Part shown: positions 24,831 to 32,624 of the stretch, one piece after another
How the letters are laid out: each line of letters starts with the position of its first letter
Position numbering within the stretch: the stretch's first letter is position 1
Program-made: the position numbers and the translations under genes
Assembly: GCF_002960625.1 (NCBI RefSeq)
Contig: NZ_POJH01000023.1
Location: forward strand, 1-52,787
Reading direction: 5' to 3'
Origin: Streptococcus suis
GTDB taxonomy: Bacteria; Bacillota; Bacilli; Lactobacillales; Streptococcaceae
DNA length: 52,787 nt
Notes under the pieces: generated by a model
Databases searched by the model: none
What the model saw: the letters and a program-made list of their open reading frames with translations, nothing else
What the model was told of the DNA's origin: nothing

Positions 24831-24838
24831 GCATTTTA

Positions 24839-24869
24839 CCTATCATTCATTGGAATAATGAATGATAGG
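24839..24869. repeat. Perfect 13-bp hairpin after mvaS
   Basis: CCTATCATTCATT pairs perfectly with AATGAATGATAGG around a five-base loop. No T run follows (GCTGATCG), so it may stabilise or mark the 3' end of an RNA rather than terminate by itself. Confidence 0.6.
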
Positions 24870-24901
24870 CTGATCGAATTTCCAGCACACTTTTCACAGT
24901 T

Positions 24902-25143
24902 AGCGTCAACATCTCAGCGCAGTGGTTGATGGTCAGATTTATTCGTGTTACCACACTCTAAATCTGATCATTTCGACTGTTGCGAACAATGTTCGCTCTA
25001 TTTCCAACTTCCAACTGTCTCCCAGACAGTTGGAACTATGCGGGGGCGGGCTAAAATAGTCCAGTAGACTATTTTAGCCCGAGCCTATTGTTTGGAAGCG
25101 AGGAAAACTCTTTTCTATCAGTCAAGTTCTTTCACGCTCCCCA
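24902..25143. repeat. Dispersed structured repeat, second copy, between mvaS and mvaA
   Basis: This is the same family as 5202-5486. GTCAACATCTCAGCGCAG, CAGATTT/AAATCTG and GCGAAC/GTTCGC are conserved. The two later stems differ in sequence but still pair: TCCAACTGTC/GACAGTTGGA (25010-25034) and the perfect 14-bp GGGCTAAAATAGTC/GACTATTTTAGCCC (25048-25080). It ends GTTCTTTCACGCTCCCC. It separates mvaA from the other mevalonate genes. Confidence 0.75.
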
Positions 25144-25148
25144 AAACG

Positions 25149-25183
25149 GCGCCCTTTGGCTCTCATCCAAGGGCGCTTTTCTT
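25149..25183 (+). terminator. Strong terminator immediately before mvaA
   Basis: GCGCCCTT pairs with AAGGGCGC (with a further GG/CC step), followed by TTTTCTTT. It ends about 23 bases before the mvaA ATG, leaving no room for a promoter in between. Confidence 0.85.
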
Positions 25184-25205
25184 TAGAAATTAGAAAGAGG
25201 AAACC

Positions 25206-26465
25206 ATGGCACATTTCTCAGGATTCTATAAAAAATCACGTCAAGAACGCATTGATATTCTCCATAACCATCGTTCCCTATCCGAAGATAGCCTAGACAT
25301 TCTTTACAAGGATGAAAATCTGTCTGAAGCAATTGCAGGTAAGATGGCGGAAAACCATCTGGGAACTTTTTCCCTGCCCTTCTCTGTTCTGCCTGAACTG
25401 CTTGTGGATGGACAAATGTATTCTGTACCAATGGTCACTGAAGAACCTTCTGTGGTTGCAGCTGCCTCTTTCGGAGCCAAAATCATTGCCCGGTCTGGCG
25501 GTTTTACAACCACCATCCACAACCGCATCATGATTGGACAGGTAGCACTTTTTGATGTTCCTGACCATAGCAGAGCAAAACAAGTTATTCTTGACCAAAA
25601 GGACAATATTTTAGAAACTGCCAATCAAGCCCATCCATCTATTGTGAAACGAGGCGGTGGCGCCCGTGATTTGACGGTGGAAAGCAAGGAAGATTTTCTA
25701 ATTGTCTATCTTCAGGTGGATGTTCAAGAAGCCATGGGCGCCAATATTTTAAATAATATGCTGGAAGCCATTAAGGATGACTTGGAAGAATTCAGCCAGG
25801 GACAGGCCTTGATGGGTATTCTTTCCAACTACGCAACGGAATCCCTGGTCACTGCCCAGTGCCGTCTTTCCATCCCCAGTCTTGCAACTAGCTCGGCTAT
25901 TGCCCAAGAAACTGCTCAAAAAATCGCCCTGGCTAGCAAGCTGGCCCAGGTGGACCCTTATCGTGCTGCGACCCATAACAAGGGGATTTTTAATGGTATT
26001 GATGCAGTAGTGATTGCGACTGGAAACGACTGGCGGGCGGTGGAGGCCGGCGCTCATGCTTTTGCTAGTCGTGATGGCCACTATAAAGGGCTATCCACTT
26101 GGACAGTTGACGGGGAGCATTTGGTCGGCTCCATCACCCTGCCCCTTCCGATTGCATCGGTCGGTGGCTCCATTGGACTCAATCCCAAGGTGGCAGTTGC
26201 TTTTGACCTGCTCAAGCAGCCCAAGGCCCGCCAACTAGCCTCCATCATCGCTTCTGTCGGGCTCTGTCAAAACTTTGCAGCCCTGCGTGCCCTAGTCACC
26301 TCTGGCATTCAGGCGGGACACATGAAACTCCATGCCAAATCCCTAGCCCTGCTTGCTGGCGCTGAGGAAGATGAAGTAGACAAACTAGCCCAGCTCTTGC
26401 GTCAAGAAAAACACAGCAACCTTGAAACTGCACAAAAGCTCTTAGCCAAAATGAGAGAACACTAA
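25206..26465 (+). CDS. mvaA: Hydroxymethylglutaryl-CoA reductase (class II)
   Basis: Reduces HMG-CoA to mevalonate, the committed step of the pathway, in the cytosol. At 419 residues it is full length for the class II bacterial form. It has Glu80 in TEEPSVVAAAS, Lys in THNKGIFNGID, Asp in GNDWRAVEAG and His in AGHMKLHAKS, the known catalytic set. GGSIGLNPK is also visible. AAGAGG precedes the ATG. Although functionally part of the thiolase-mvaS unit, it is split from it by a 375-bp region with a repeat and a terminator, so its expression may be separately regulated. Confidence 0.95.
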   Translation: MAHFSGFYKKSRQERIDILHNHRSLSEDSLDILYKDENLSEAIAGKMAENHLGTFSLPFSVLPELLVDGQMYSVPMVTEEPSVVAAASFGAKIIARSGGFTTTIHNRIMIGQVALFDVPDHSRAKQVILDQKDNILETANQAHPSIVKRGGGARDLTVESKEDFLIVYLQVDVQEAMGANILNNMLEAIKDDLEEFSQGQALMGILSNYATESLVTAQCRLSIPSLATSSAIAQETAQKIALASKLAQVDPYRAATHNKGIFNGIDAVVIATGNDWRAVEAGAHAFASRDGHYKGLSTWTVDGEHLVGSITLPLPIASVGGSIGLNPKVAVAFDLLKQPKARQLASIIASVGLCQNFAALRALVTSGIQAGHMKLHAKSLALLAGAEEDEVDKLAQLLRQEKHSNLETAQKLLAKMREH

Positions 26466-26489
26466 AAAAGAGGGAACCCCTCTTTTTTT
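26464..26489. terminator. Bidirectional terminator between mvaA and the acetyltransferase gene
   Basis: AAAAAAGAGGG-AAC-CCCTCTTTTTTT, a symmetric hairpin that serves both convergent genes. Confidence 0.88.
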
Positions 26490-26955
26490 AATCAATTAGT
26501 TGCTCCATACGGAATTTTTGTGGTTTCATACCCAAACGGTCATAAAATCGAACAGCCCCCGCATTGTCTGCCAATACATCCAAGGTTAGATTGTGGCAGC
26601 CTTGCTCCTTGGCATAAGAGAGAGCAAATGTATACAATTGCTCACCAATTTTTTGACCACGCGCAGAACTAGCCACACACAGATCATCAATATACAAGGT
26701 CTTGACTGGTTCTAATACATCACCAGTCGCAGTCGTGATTTCACAAAAAAGATGACCAACAACTTGACCTTCCAGTTCATAAACAAAAACTGACTTAGCA
26801 GGATTGTCCAATAACTGCCTTAATTGTTCCTCAGAAAATTTTTGACCCTCACTCTTAAAAATATCTGGTCGAGCCTGATGGTGAACCTGTAAGATATCTT
26901 GCAATAATTCATTTAATACTGGAATATCTGATTGTGTAGCTTTACGTATGGTCAT
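26488..26955 (-). CDS. GNAT family N-acetyltransferase
   Basis: A 155-residue single-domain acetyltransferase. An N-terminal IRKATQSDIPVLNELL and the acetyl-CoA loop VASSARGQKIGEQLYTFA (about 107-124) are typical. The DVLADNAGAVRFYDRLGM segment is the family's C-terminal core. The substrate is unknown. The start follows GAGGAG. It is a single gene with its own promoter and terminator. Confidence 0.87.
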   Translation of the reverse strand: MTIRKATQSDIPVLNELLQDILQVHHQARPDIFKSEGQKFSEEQLRQLLDNPAKSVFVYELEGQVVGHLFCEITTATGDVLEPVKTLYIDDLCVASSARGQKIGEQLYTFALSYAKEQGCHNLTLDVLADNAGAVRFYDRLGMKPQKFRMEQLID

Positions 26956-26982
26956 AAAAATCTCCTCTTACTTTTGTTCTCT

Positions 26983-27010
26983 ATTATAACAAAAGTTTGT
27001 TTTTTAACAA
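26983..27010 (-). promoter_or_regulatory. Promoter of the 26488-26955 acetyltransferase gene
   Basis: TTGTTA (27005-27010), a 16-base spacer and TATAAT (26983-26988) on the minus strand. AACAAACTTTTGTT between them is a partial palindrome. Confidence 0.6.
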
Positions 27011-27049
27011 AATAGGTCTAAAGACCGATGAATTATATAAAAATTCGGT

Positions 27050-27117
27050 TATACTATAAGTGTATCCTAAAATTTTTCATAAATCTCCTTAAAAACCGGT
27101 CCTTGACTGGTTTTTTT
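27050..27117 (+). ncRNA. Possible short transcript or attenuator
   Basis: A TATACT at 27050-27055 could start a transcript that would end about 55 bases later at a good terminator. The terminator is AAAACCGGTC-CTT-GACTGGTTTTTTT, at 27092-27117. No gene on the plus strand lies before it, so the terminator needs an explanation. The -35 is poor. Confidence 0.35.
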
Positions 27118-27157
27118 GCTATTCTTTCCGCTGTCACACTCTCTTATGAAAACTAAC

Positions 27158-27186
27158 TTGTTAGGTCAAACTATTCATGCTATACT
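27158..27186 (+). promoter_or_regulatory. Promoter of the YiaA/YiaB-like gene
   Basis: TTGTTA (27158-27163), a 17-base spacer ending TGC, and TATACT (27181-27186). Confidence 0.65.
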
Positions 27187-27214
27187 AGTGAAAAACAAAA
27201 AGGAGATTCTTTTT

Positions 27215-27487
27215 ATGAATAAAGTGAAAAAGAAAATTTACCGTAATACACCTGCCTTTACCTTAATGGCTTGGGCTTCCTTCATCTTCTTCGTTGCCTT
27301 GATCTTGATTGGTCTTTATACGCTGAAAGAGCCTCTCATGGTTAAAGGCTACTATCTCATGGGTTCTGTTGGTTTGATTTCATCATCCTTTACGGTTTCA
27401 AAAGTCGTTCGTGACAACCAGGAAGACGAAGATAACTACAACCACTTGTTGCAACAAGCAGCACTTGGCCCAGACGAAGAAAAATAA
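27215..27487 (+). CDS. YiaA/YiaB-type two-helix membrane protein
   Basis: A 90-residue protein with two hydrophobic helices (about 16-36 and 44-64) joined by a short loop (LKEPLMVKGYY), matching the YiaA/YiaB two-helix domain. The C terminus is acidic. Function is unknown. The start is set by AAGGAG 10 bases upstream. A longer frame reaching back to 27116 would start upstream of the promoter and is rejected. Confidence 0.8.
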   Translation: MNKVKKKIYRNTPAFTLMAWASFIFFVALILIGLYTLKEPLMVKGYYLMGSVGLISSSFTVSKVVRDNQEDEDNYNHLLQQAALGPDEEK

Positions 27488-27688
27488 ATTGATTCAAATA
27501 ATATACTATTGGAGGAATAATCAGCTACTGGTTGTTTCTTCTTTTTTACCCCTTATTGATTCAAGAGTCTTTTGCTTCATCTCCAACCTCCCAGAGTCAC
27601 TCCCATGACTATTTGACGCAAAAGGCTTTTGCTTCATCTCCAACCTCCCAGAGTCACTCCCATGACTCTGGGAGCCCCAAAACACAGA

Positions 27689-27735
27689 AAAAAGCCCGTC
27701 GGACAAGCTAGAAAGCTTGATATGACGGGCTTTTT
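27689..27735. terminator. Strong terminator-like hairpin
   Basis: AAAAAGCCCGTC and GACGGGCTTTTT enclose an inner CAAGCT/AGCTTG. It works in both directions and is the likely 3' end for the YiaA/YiaB-like gene. Confidence 0.75.
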
Positions 27736-27820
27736 GATGCTTAGCCTCGCTCTTTTGTTTTTTAGCGAGGGATAAACCAGTCTATTCCCAGTTTTGCTCT
27801 CCCGTTTTCAAGCAAAAGAT

Positions 27821-27843
27821 AAAAAGGTCCACTGGACCTTTTT
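27821..27843 (-). terminator. Terminator after hup
   Basis: AAAAAGGTCC-ACT-GGACCTTTTT directly after the hup stop codon. Confidence 0.88.
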
Positions 27844-27844
27844 A

Positions 27845-28120
27845 TTATTTTACAGCGTCTTTAAGAGCTTTACCAGCTTTGAATGCTGGAACTTTTGATG
27901 CTGCGATTTTGATTTCTGCACCTGTCTGAGGGTTACGACCTGTACGTGCTGAACGCTCACGAACTTCAAAGTTACCGAAGCCGATCAATTGTACTTTTTC
28001 ACCAGCTGCAAGGTAGTCTGCTACTGCTGCAAATACTGCATCAACAGCTGCTGCTGAATCTTTTTTAGTCAATGAAGTTGCTTCTGCAACTTTTGCAATC
28101 AAATCTTGTTTATTAGCCAT
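27845..28120 (-). CDS. hup: Histone-like DNA-binding protein HU
   Basis: A 91-residue HU protein that bends and compacts DNA as a dimer. It has the N-terminal helices ([21 protein letters not shown]) and [21 protein letters not shown], the DNA-contacting beta arm. It is full length. In streptococci HU is the main nucleoid protein and essential. TTGGAGG precedes the ATG. It is a single gene with a near-consensus promoter and its own terminator. Confidence 0.97.
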   Translation of the reverse strand: MANKQDLIAKVAEATSLTKKDSAAAVDAVFAAVADYLAAGEKVQLIGFGNFEVRERSARTGRNPQTGAEIKIAASKVPAFKAGKALKDAVK

Positions 28121-28138
28121 TTTGCTAAGTCCTCCAAT

Positions 28139-28153
28139 AATTTTCTGAGATTT
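28139..28153. promoter_or_regulatory. CodY-box-like sequence in the hup leader
   Basis: AATTTTCTGAGATTT fits AATTTTCWGAAAATT at 13 of 15 positions and lies between the hup promoter and its ATG, where binding would block transcription. Confidence 0.35.
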
Positions 28154-28166
28154 TACTCACTTTTAT

Positions 28167-28195
28167 AGTGTACCGAAATTTAGCCATTTGGTCAA
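28167..28195 (-). promoter_or_regulatory. Promoter of hup
   Basis: TTGACC (28190-28195), a 17-base spacer and TACACT (28167-28172) on the minus strand. Confidence 0.7.
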
Positions 28196-28213
28196 GTTTT
28201 TAATGCTGGTTTC

Positions 28214-28807
28214 TTACCTTTTTCTGTATATATCAACAATAATTTGGTCGTTGTATAAATCAATGGTATTGGCCTGACCGTAAAGGCCAAATTTATTGTC
28301 CAATTCTGTTATTTTTAACTGAATTGCTGCCTCTTGAGAATTTATTTTGACAAAGGTGGGTAATTTGTAGTTTTTTTGCAGATAGGCTAAAACTTCTGCC
28401 TTGGGCAAGGACAGATTTCCTGCTGAAATTTCCAATATTCGTAGAAGAACATTGCCATCTTCCATTTTGAGAGGTTGAAAATAGATATAGAGGGGAATTT
28501 TCGCACCAAAAACCTGATAGGTTCCTTCAAAAACAACCTGTTGGTTAGTCACAAATAATTGGTAAGAAAAATTCTCCGTTTGATAATCTTTTAAATAGTT
28601 GGCAATGGTTTGATTAAGGGCTTCACGATTGGTCGCGAAAGTCCCCACTTTTGCATCTGTCTGGCTAGATGGTACCAATTCCGTCATATTTTCTCTCTTA
28701 ACTTGGATACGATTGAGAAAAACCAGACCCGCCCCCAATGTTAGAGCCAATTGAACCAAGAAGAGCCATTTCCAGATATTAAGGTTTCCAGCTTTTCTCA
28801 GTTTCAT
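28214..28807 (-). CDS. YpmS family membrane-anchored protein
   Basis: A 197-residue protein with an N-terminal membrane anchor (about 13-31) and an extracytoplasmic domain matching YpmS (DUF2140). Segments such as YQVFGAKIPLYIYFQPL and the late GLYGQANTIDLYNDQIIVDIYRK are recognisable. Function is unknown. It overlaps the upstream SGNH hydrolase gene by 29 bases and is the last of a degV-SGNH-ypmS operon, a pairing also found in other Firmicutes. Confidence 0.8.
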   Translation of the reverse strand: MKLRKAGNLNIWKWLFLVQLALTLGAGLVFLNRIQVKRENMTELVPSSQTDAKVGTFATNREALNQTIANYLKDYQTENFSYQLFVTNQQVVFEGTYQVFGAKIPLYIYFQPLKMEDGNVLLRILEISAGNLSLPKAEVLAYLQKNYKLPTFVKINSQEAAIQLKITELDNKFGLYGQANTIDLYNDQIIVDIYRKR

Positions 28808-29612
28808 ACATCTTCTCCAATAGTGCTTTTTTCATGATTTCATATCCCGTATTATTGGGATGAAAATGATCATCTTCGTACAATAAATTATTTGTGCTAG
28901 CCGAACTCGACTGGCTAAGCCCCATCTCGCCTTCCAAACCTTTATAGAGCAAGTCATTGATTTCTACAAAGTAAACATCCTTGTATTTTTCCGTGATTTG
29001 CTTGGTTGTCTGATTCCATTTATCAACCACAGTCTGCATCTCGGTCAATTCAGGAAAACTAAGATAGAAGGGATTGTAAATTCCCAAAATATAGATAGGG
29101 AGATCAGCATTCTCCTGTCTTACCCGTTTGACAATCTTTTCTAGATTTCTCCCGTATTCCCTTGCCGGCTTATCAAAGATAGAGAGCTTGAGGTTACTTA
29201 AATTACTGACAATGACTTTACGAAGATCATTTCCACCGACCGTCACGGTTAATAAATCAGCTTCTTTTAAGGCCTGTTGGAGTTCCTCATTCTCCTTCAT
29301 CCGCTTCAAGATTTGCTTACTGGTGTTGCCGGAAACTCCAAAATTTTGAGCGTCTACCTCATAACCGTACTCATTGACTAGCGACTGGGCAAGCAAGGGG
29401 ACAAAACCACCTCGACCTGTCACATCCCCCACTCCTTCTGTCAAGGAGTCCCCGAGAGCCAAATAGCGAAATTTCCTATTCACTGAAAGACCTAGCTCTT
29501 CCTGACTGATGCGTGACGGCGCCTGTGGGATTAACTGATGGAATAGGAAGATTGACCCTAATAAACAGAGAAAAAAGAAGACAAGTCCCTGTATCAACTT
29601 CCTATTATTCAT
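28779..29612 (-). CDS. SGNH/GDSL family hydrolase, membrane anchored
   Basis: A 277-residue protein with an N-terminal signal anchor (about 7-26) and an SGNH esterase domain. It has block [10 protein letters not shown] (near 52-60, catalytic Ser), block [11 protein letters not shown], block [11 protein letters not shown] and block [12 protein letters not shown] (catalytic Asp/His). It is probably a surface-exposed lipase or carbohydrate esterase. It overlaps the degV stop by 8 bases and the ypmS start by 29, so it is coupled to both. Confidence 0.87.
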   Translation of the reverse strand: MNNRKLIQGLVFFFLCLLGSIFLFHQLIPQAPSRISQEELGLSVNRKFRYLALGDSLTEGVGDVTGRGGFVPLLAQSLVNEYGYEVDAQNFGVSGNTSKQILKRMKENEELQQALKEADLLTVTVGGNDLRKVIVSNLSNLKLSIFDKPAREYGRNLEKIVKRVRQENADLPIYILGIYNPFYLSFPELTEMQTVVDKWNQTTKQITEKYKDVYFVEINDLLYKGLEGEMGLSQSSSASTNNLLYEDDHFHPNNTGYEIMKKALLEKMYETEKSWKP

Positions 29613-30441
29613 AGCGAACTAGGATAGCCCAGGCATCCTCACCCGTGTGGGTTTGGATGATAGAACCTGTTTCCAATACAGAAATATCTGTTTCTACATG
29701 GGGCTGGAGCAAGTCTTTTACTTCATGGGCAAAGTCCGCCTTGCCTGAGTAGGAAATACCAATTTCTGCAACATCTTTATTGTTCAATCCGCTCGCAAAT
29801 TCATCCAACCATTTTTTGAAAGTCTTATTGCCACGCCCTTTGACAATCGGGGTTAATTGATGGTTCTTCATTTCCATGATAACTCGAATGTTGAGCAAAC
29901 TGCTGAGCATACCTTGCACACGACCGATACGACCGCCCTTGACAAGATTTTCTAGGGTAGATACCCCGATATATAGTTCAGTCTTATCTTTGACCTCTTC
30001 AATGGCCGCAAGGATTTCTTCCTTGTTAGCACCAGCTTGTGCCAGTCTAGCCGCTTCCACTACCTGAAATTTTGCTGCCTGGTCGGTAAAGCCAGAGTCC
30101 AGAACAGTCACATCTGCACCAGACAAGGTAGCTCCTTGACGGGCTGCTTCAACCGTACCTGATAGGGCATGGGAAAGAAGGATCGCAATAATCTGACTAC
30201 CATCTTTAGCTAATTGGCTAAATGTTTCCGCAAAGAGACCTACCGGTGGTTGACTGGTCTTCGGTAAGTGCTTGGCTCCTCTCATCAAGTCGAGAAACTC
30301 ACCTTCTGATAAGTCGCTATCTGAATAGACAACCCCATTCACCATAACAGACAAAGGAATGATGGTAATCCCCAACTCCTTAGCCAAACCAGCTTCTATT
30401 GTAGTACTAGAATCTGTTACAATTTTAATCTTCATCATCAA
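29605..30441 (-). CDS. DegV family fatty-acid-binding protein
   Basis: A 278-residue DegV protein. The family binds a fatty acid and presents it to the FakA kinase. It has the N-terminal [10 protein letters not shown] motif, TSQPPVG, and the C-terminal [15 protein letters not shown]. Residues forming the lipid pocket ([13 protein letters not shown]) are present. Three ATG in a row follow AAGGA. The third is an equally good start. It is the first gene of the degV-SGNH-ypmS operon. Confidence 0.9.
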   Translation of the reverse strand: MMMKIKIVTDSSTTIEAGLAKELGITIIPLSVMVNGVVYSDSDLSEGEFLDLMRGAKHLPKTSQPPVGLFAETFSQLAKDGSQIIAILLSHALSGTVEAARQGATLSGADVTVLDSGFTDQAAKFQVVEAARLAQAGANKEEILAAIEEVKDKTELYIGVSTLENLVKGGRIGRVQGMLSSLLNIRVIMEMKNHQLTPIVKGRGNKTFKKWLDEFASGLNNKDVAEIGISYSGKADFAHEVKDLLQPHVETDISVLETGSIIQTHTGEDAWAILVRYE

Positions 30442-30473
30442 GTGTCCTTCCGTTCTCTTCTGTATTATCCTTT

Positions 30474-30479
30474 ATTATA
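30474..30479 (-). promoter_or_regulatory. -10 element of the degV operon
   Basis: A perfect TATAAT on the minus strand, 33 bases before the ATG. The -35 is weak. Confidence 0.5.
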
Positions 30480-30517
30480 ACAAATTTCAAGCTAAAAATA
30501 AACATAAGAACAAAAGC

Positions 30518-30543
30518 AAAAAAGGCTAGTTGCCTAACCTTTT
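30518..30543 (-). terminator. Terminator after recN
   Basis: AAAAGG and CCTTTT arms with TAG/CTA and one mismatch. On the minus strand the T-rich arm is followed by TTGCTTTTG. Confidence 0.6.
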
Positions 30544-32195
30544 TCAACTAATTCTTTTGCTTGACTGCGGGCCGCATCCGTAATCTTGTCACCGGCCAAC
30601 ATCTTGGCAATTTCCTCAATACGCTCCTCTTTGGTCAATAGGCGGACACGGGAAACGGTCGAGTGGTCATCAGATATTTTCTCAATAAAAAACTGATAAT
30701 CCGCGATGGCAATCACCTGTGGCAAATGCGAGATGGCCAGGACCTGACCATATTGTCCAATTTTATAAATCTTCTGGGCAATGGCCTGGGCAACACGGCC
30801 TGAAACTCCTGTATCCACCTCGTCAAAGACGATGGAGGTCTTGCCTTCCTTACGGGCAAAGGGTGACTTGATGGCCAACATCAAACGAGATAATTCTCCA
30901 CCAGAGGCAACCTTGACCAAAGGCTTGAAGTCTTCACCAGGATTGGTAGAAATGTAAAACTCCACCGTTTCATTCCCCTCTCTGTTAAACTTGCCCTTGG
31001 TAAAACGAACCTGGAAGCGAGCTTTTTCCATGTACAAGTCTTGTAATTCTTGACGGATAATCTCTTCCAGCAACTGAGCCAATTCATGTCGGGACTGGCT
31101 GAGCTGACTGGCTAAGGTCACTAATTCCTTCTCCATGGTCTTGAGTTGCACTTCCAAGTCATCTCCAGATAAGTCATTTCCTGTTAGAAGATTGTATTCT
31201 TCGCTGATCTTTGCAAAATAATCCAAGACATCATCGACCGTTCCACCGTATTTTTTAGTAATGGTGTGGAGCAGGTCCAACCGACTTTCTAGCTGCAACA
31301 GGCGATTGCCATCGAAGTCTAGATTATCCACCACATCACTGAGGCGTTTGGTCACATCTTCAACAACATAGTAGGCCTCTGTCAGACTGCTAGAAAGCTG
31401 CTTGTATTCTGGGTCAAATTCTTCTAAGCTTTGCAGGTCCCCCATGGCTGAACGAAGGTTGTTCAAACTTGAAAAATCTTCATTGTCCAACAGAGCATAG
31501 GCATTGGTCAAGGTATCTGCAATCTGCTTATGGTTGAGTAGCTTATCCCGCTCTTGATTAAGCTGAACATCTTCACCAGACTGCAGGTCTGCTGCTTCAA
31601 TCTCAGCAATTTGGTATTCCAGCATCTCAATGCGGGCCTTATGCTCCTGCTCATTTTTCTGCTTTTCGAGCACTCGTTTGCGGAGGCTACGATAGGCATC
31701 AAAAGTGGTCTGATAGCGGTCTTTTAAAGCCCAAAACTCATCTTCTCCAAAGCTGTCTAAAAGACGGATATGGTGCTGGGCCTTCATCAATTCTTCCTGG
31801 TCATGTTGGCCGTGGATATCCACTAGGTGCTGACCGATTTGTTTCAAGACAGACAAATTAACCATCTGTCCATTGACACGGCTCACGGAACGGCCATTTT
31901 GTAGGATTTCCCGACGGATAATGAGTTCGTCCGCAACTTCAATCCCCTGTTCACTCAAAATCTGTTCCAGAGCTCTGCTATTTTCAAAGGAAAAAAGCCC
32001 CTCAATCTCCGCCTTGACTGCTCCGTGGCGAATAACATCCGTCGTCGCACGCGCCCCTAACATCAGGTTCATGGCATCGATGATAATAGACTTGCCGGCC
32101 CCCGTTTCACCAGATAGGATGGTCATCCCCTTTTCAAAATTGAGTGATACTTGTTCAATAATGGCAAAATTCTTAATCGAAACTTCTAATAACAT
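30534..32195 (-). CDS. recN: DNA repair protein RecN
   Basis: An SMC-like ATPase that acts early at double-strand breaks, 553 residues. Walker A GETGAGKS is near residue 30, followed by a long coiled coil (about 150-370) and then the signature KVASGGELSRLMLAIK. The Walker B is TSIVFDEVDTGVSG near 465. It is full length, and the last gene of the xseA-xseB-ispA-tlyA-argR-recN operon. It starts 3 bases after the argR stop, behind GGTGG. In some streptococci recN is also induced during competence; nothing here shows that. Confidence 0.95.
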   Translation of the reverse strand: MLLEVSIKNFAIIEQVSLNFEKGMTILSGETGAGKSIIIDAMNLMLGARATTDVIRHGAVKAEIEGLFSFENSRALEQILSEQGIEVADELIIRREILQNGRSVSRVNGQMVNLSVLKQIGQHLVDIHGQHDQEELMKAQHHIRLLDSFGEDEFWALKDRYQTTFDAYRSLRKRVLEKQKNEQEHKARIEMLEYQIAEIEAADLQSGEDVQLNQERDKLLNHKQIADTLTNAYALLDNEDFSSLNNLRSAMGDLQSLEEFDPEYKQLSSSLTEAYYVVEDVTKRLSDVVDNLDFDGNRLLQLESRLDLLHTITKKYGGTVDDVLDYFAKISEEYNLLTGNDLSGDDLEVQLKTMEKELVTLASQLSQSRHELAQLLEEIIRQELQDLYMEKARFQVRFTKGKFNREGNETVEFYISTNPGEDFKPLVKVASGGELSRLMLAIKSPFARKEGKTSIVFDEVDTGVSGRVAQAIAQKIYKIGQYGQVLAISHLPQVIAIADYQFFIEKISDDHSTVSRVRLLTKEERIEEIAKMLAGDKITDAARSQAKELVEKG

Positions 32196-32198
32196 GAC

Positions 32199-32624
32199 CT
32201 ACCACCCTTTTATCGTACGTTCTAAATTGGGGATGGTTTCCTGGTCCTTCAGAATGAGCAGAATACTGTCATCGTCAGCAATGATTGAAAATATTTCTTC
32301 TTGAAAATACTCCAAAATCTGTCTTTTTACGACCGTTGCACTCCCTGGTACCAATTTTAAGTTGACCATCTTGTCCATGACTGCAAAATCAAGAATATTA
32401 TTGGACTTGACCTTGACTAGGCTACTTTTAGGCAAGCCATAGACATATCCCTTGTCAGCTGATGGAACCTTGATAATGCCCAATTCCTTGATATCACGGG
32501 ACACAGTAGCCTGGGTTGCATGAACCCCCAAGGCTTCCAAGCGTTCCACAATTTCTTCCTGAGTATCAATGGGAAATCGGACTACCAAATCTTTAATGAC
32601 TTCTAATCGTTCTCGTTTATTCAT
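32199..32624 (-). CDS. argR: ArgR/AhrC family arginine regulator
   Basis: A 141-residue regulator with the N-terminal winged helix (about 1-70, TQEEIVERL...TQATVSRDIKELGI) and the C-terminal hexamerisation domain. The usual arginine-binding segment GTxAGDDT is replaced by SIIADDDS: the two aspartates remain but the Gly-Thr and Gly are gone, so ligand binding may differ. Streptococci carry several ArgR paralogues that work as mixed complexes. This one has the invariant location next to recN. Its start overlaps tlyA by 8 bases. Confidence 0.9.
   Translation of the reverse strand: MNKRERLEVIKDLVVRFPIDTQEEIVERLEALGVHATQATVSRDIKELGIIKVPSADKGYVYGLPKSSLVKVKSNNILDFAVMDKMVNLKLVPGSATVVKRQILEYFQEEIFSIIADDDSILLILKDQETIPNLERTIKGW

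Larger units (their letters stand above)
27488..27844. repeat. Intergenic 42-bp direct repeat plus hairpins
   Basis: An identical 42-bp segment occurs at 27569-27610 and 27626-27667 (57-base period). The second copy continues into a 12-bp hairpin, CTCCCAGAGTCA/TGACTCTGGGAG (27645-27674); the first is cut short inside that hairpin. Next come AAAAAGCCCGTC/GACGGGCTTTTT with an inner CAAGCT/AGCTTG stem (27689-27735) and CCTCGCT/AGCGAGG (27745-27770). A 61-codon minus-strand frame across the repeat simply reflects it and is not called. Confidence 0.7.

Noticed and set aside
27521..27706. 61-codon open frame on the minus strand with a repeated peptide
   Set aside because: The peptide repeat is just the 42-bp DNA repeat translated, and it crosses hairpins with no ribosome binding site.
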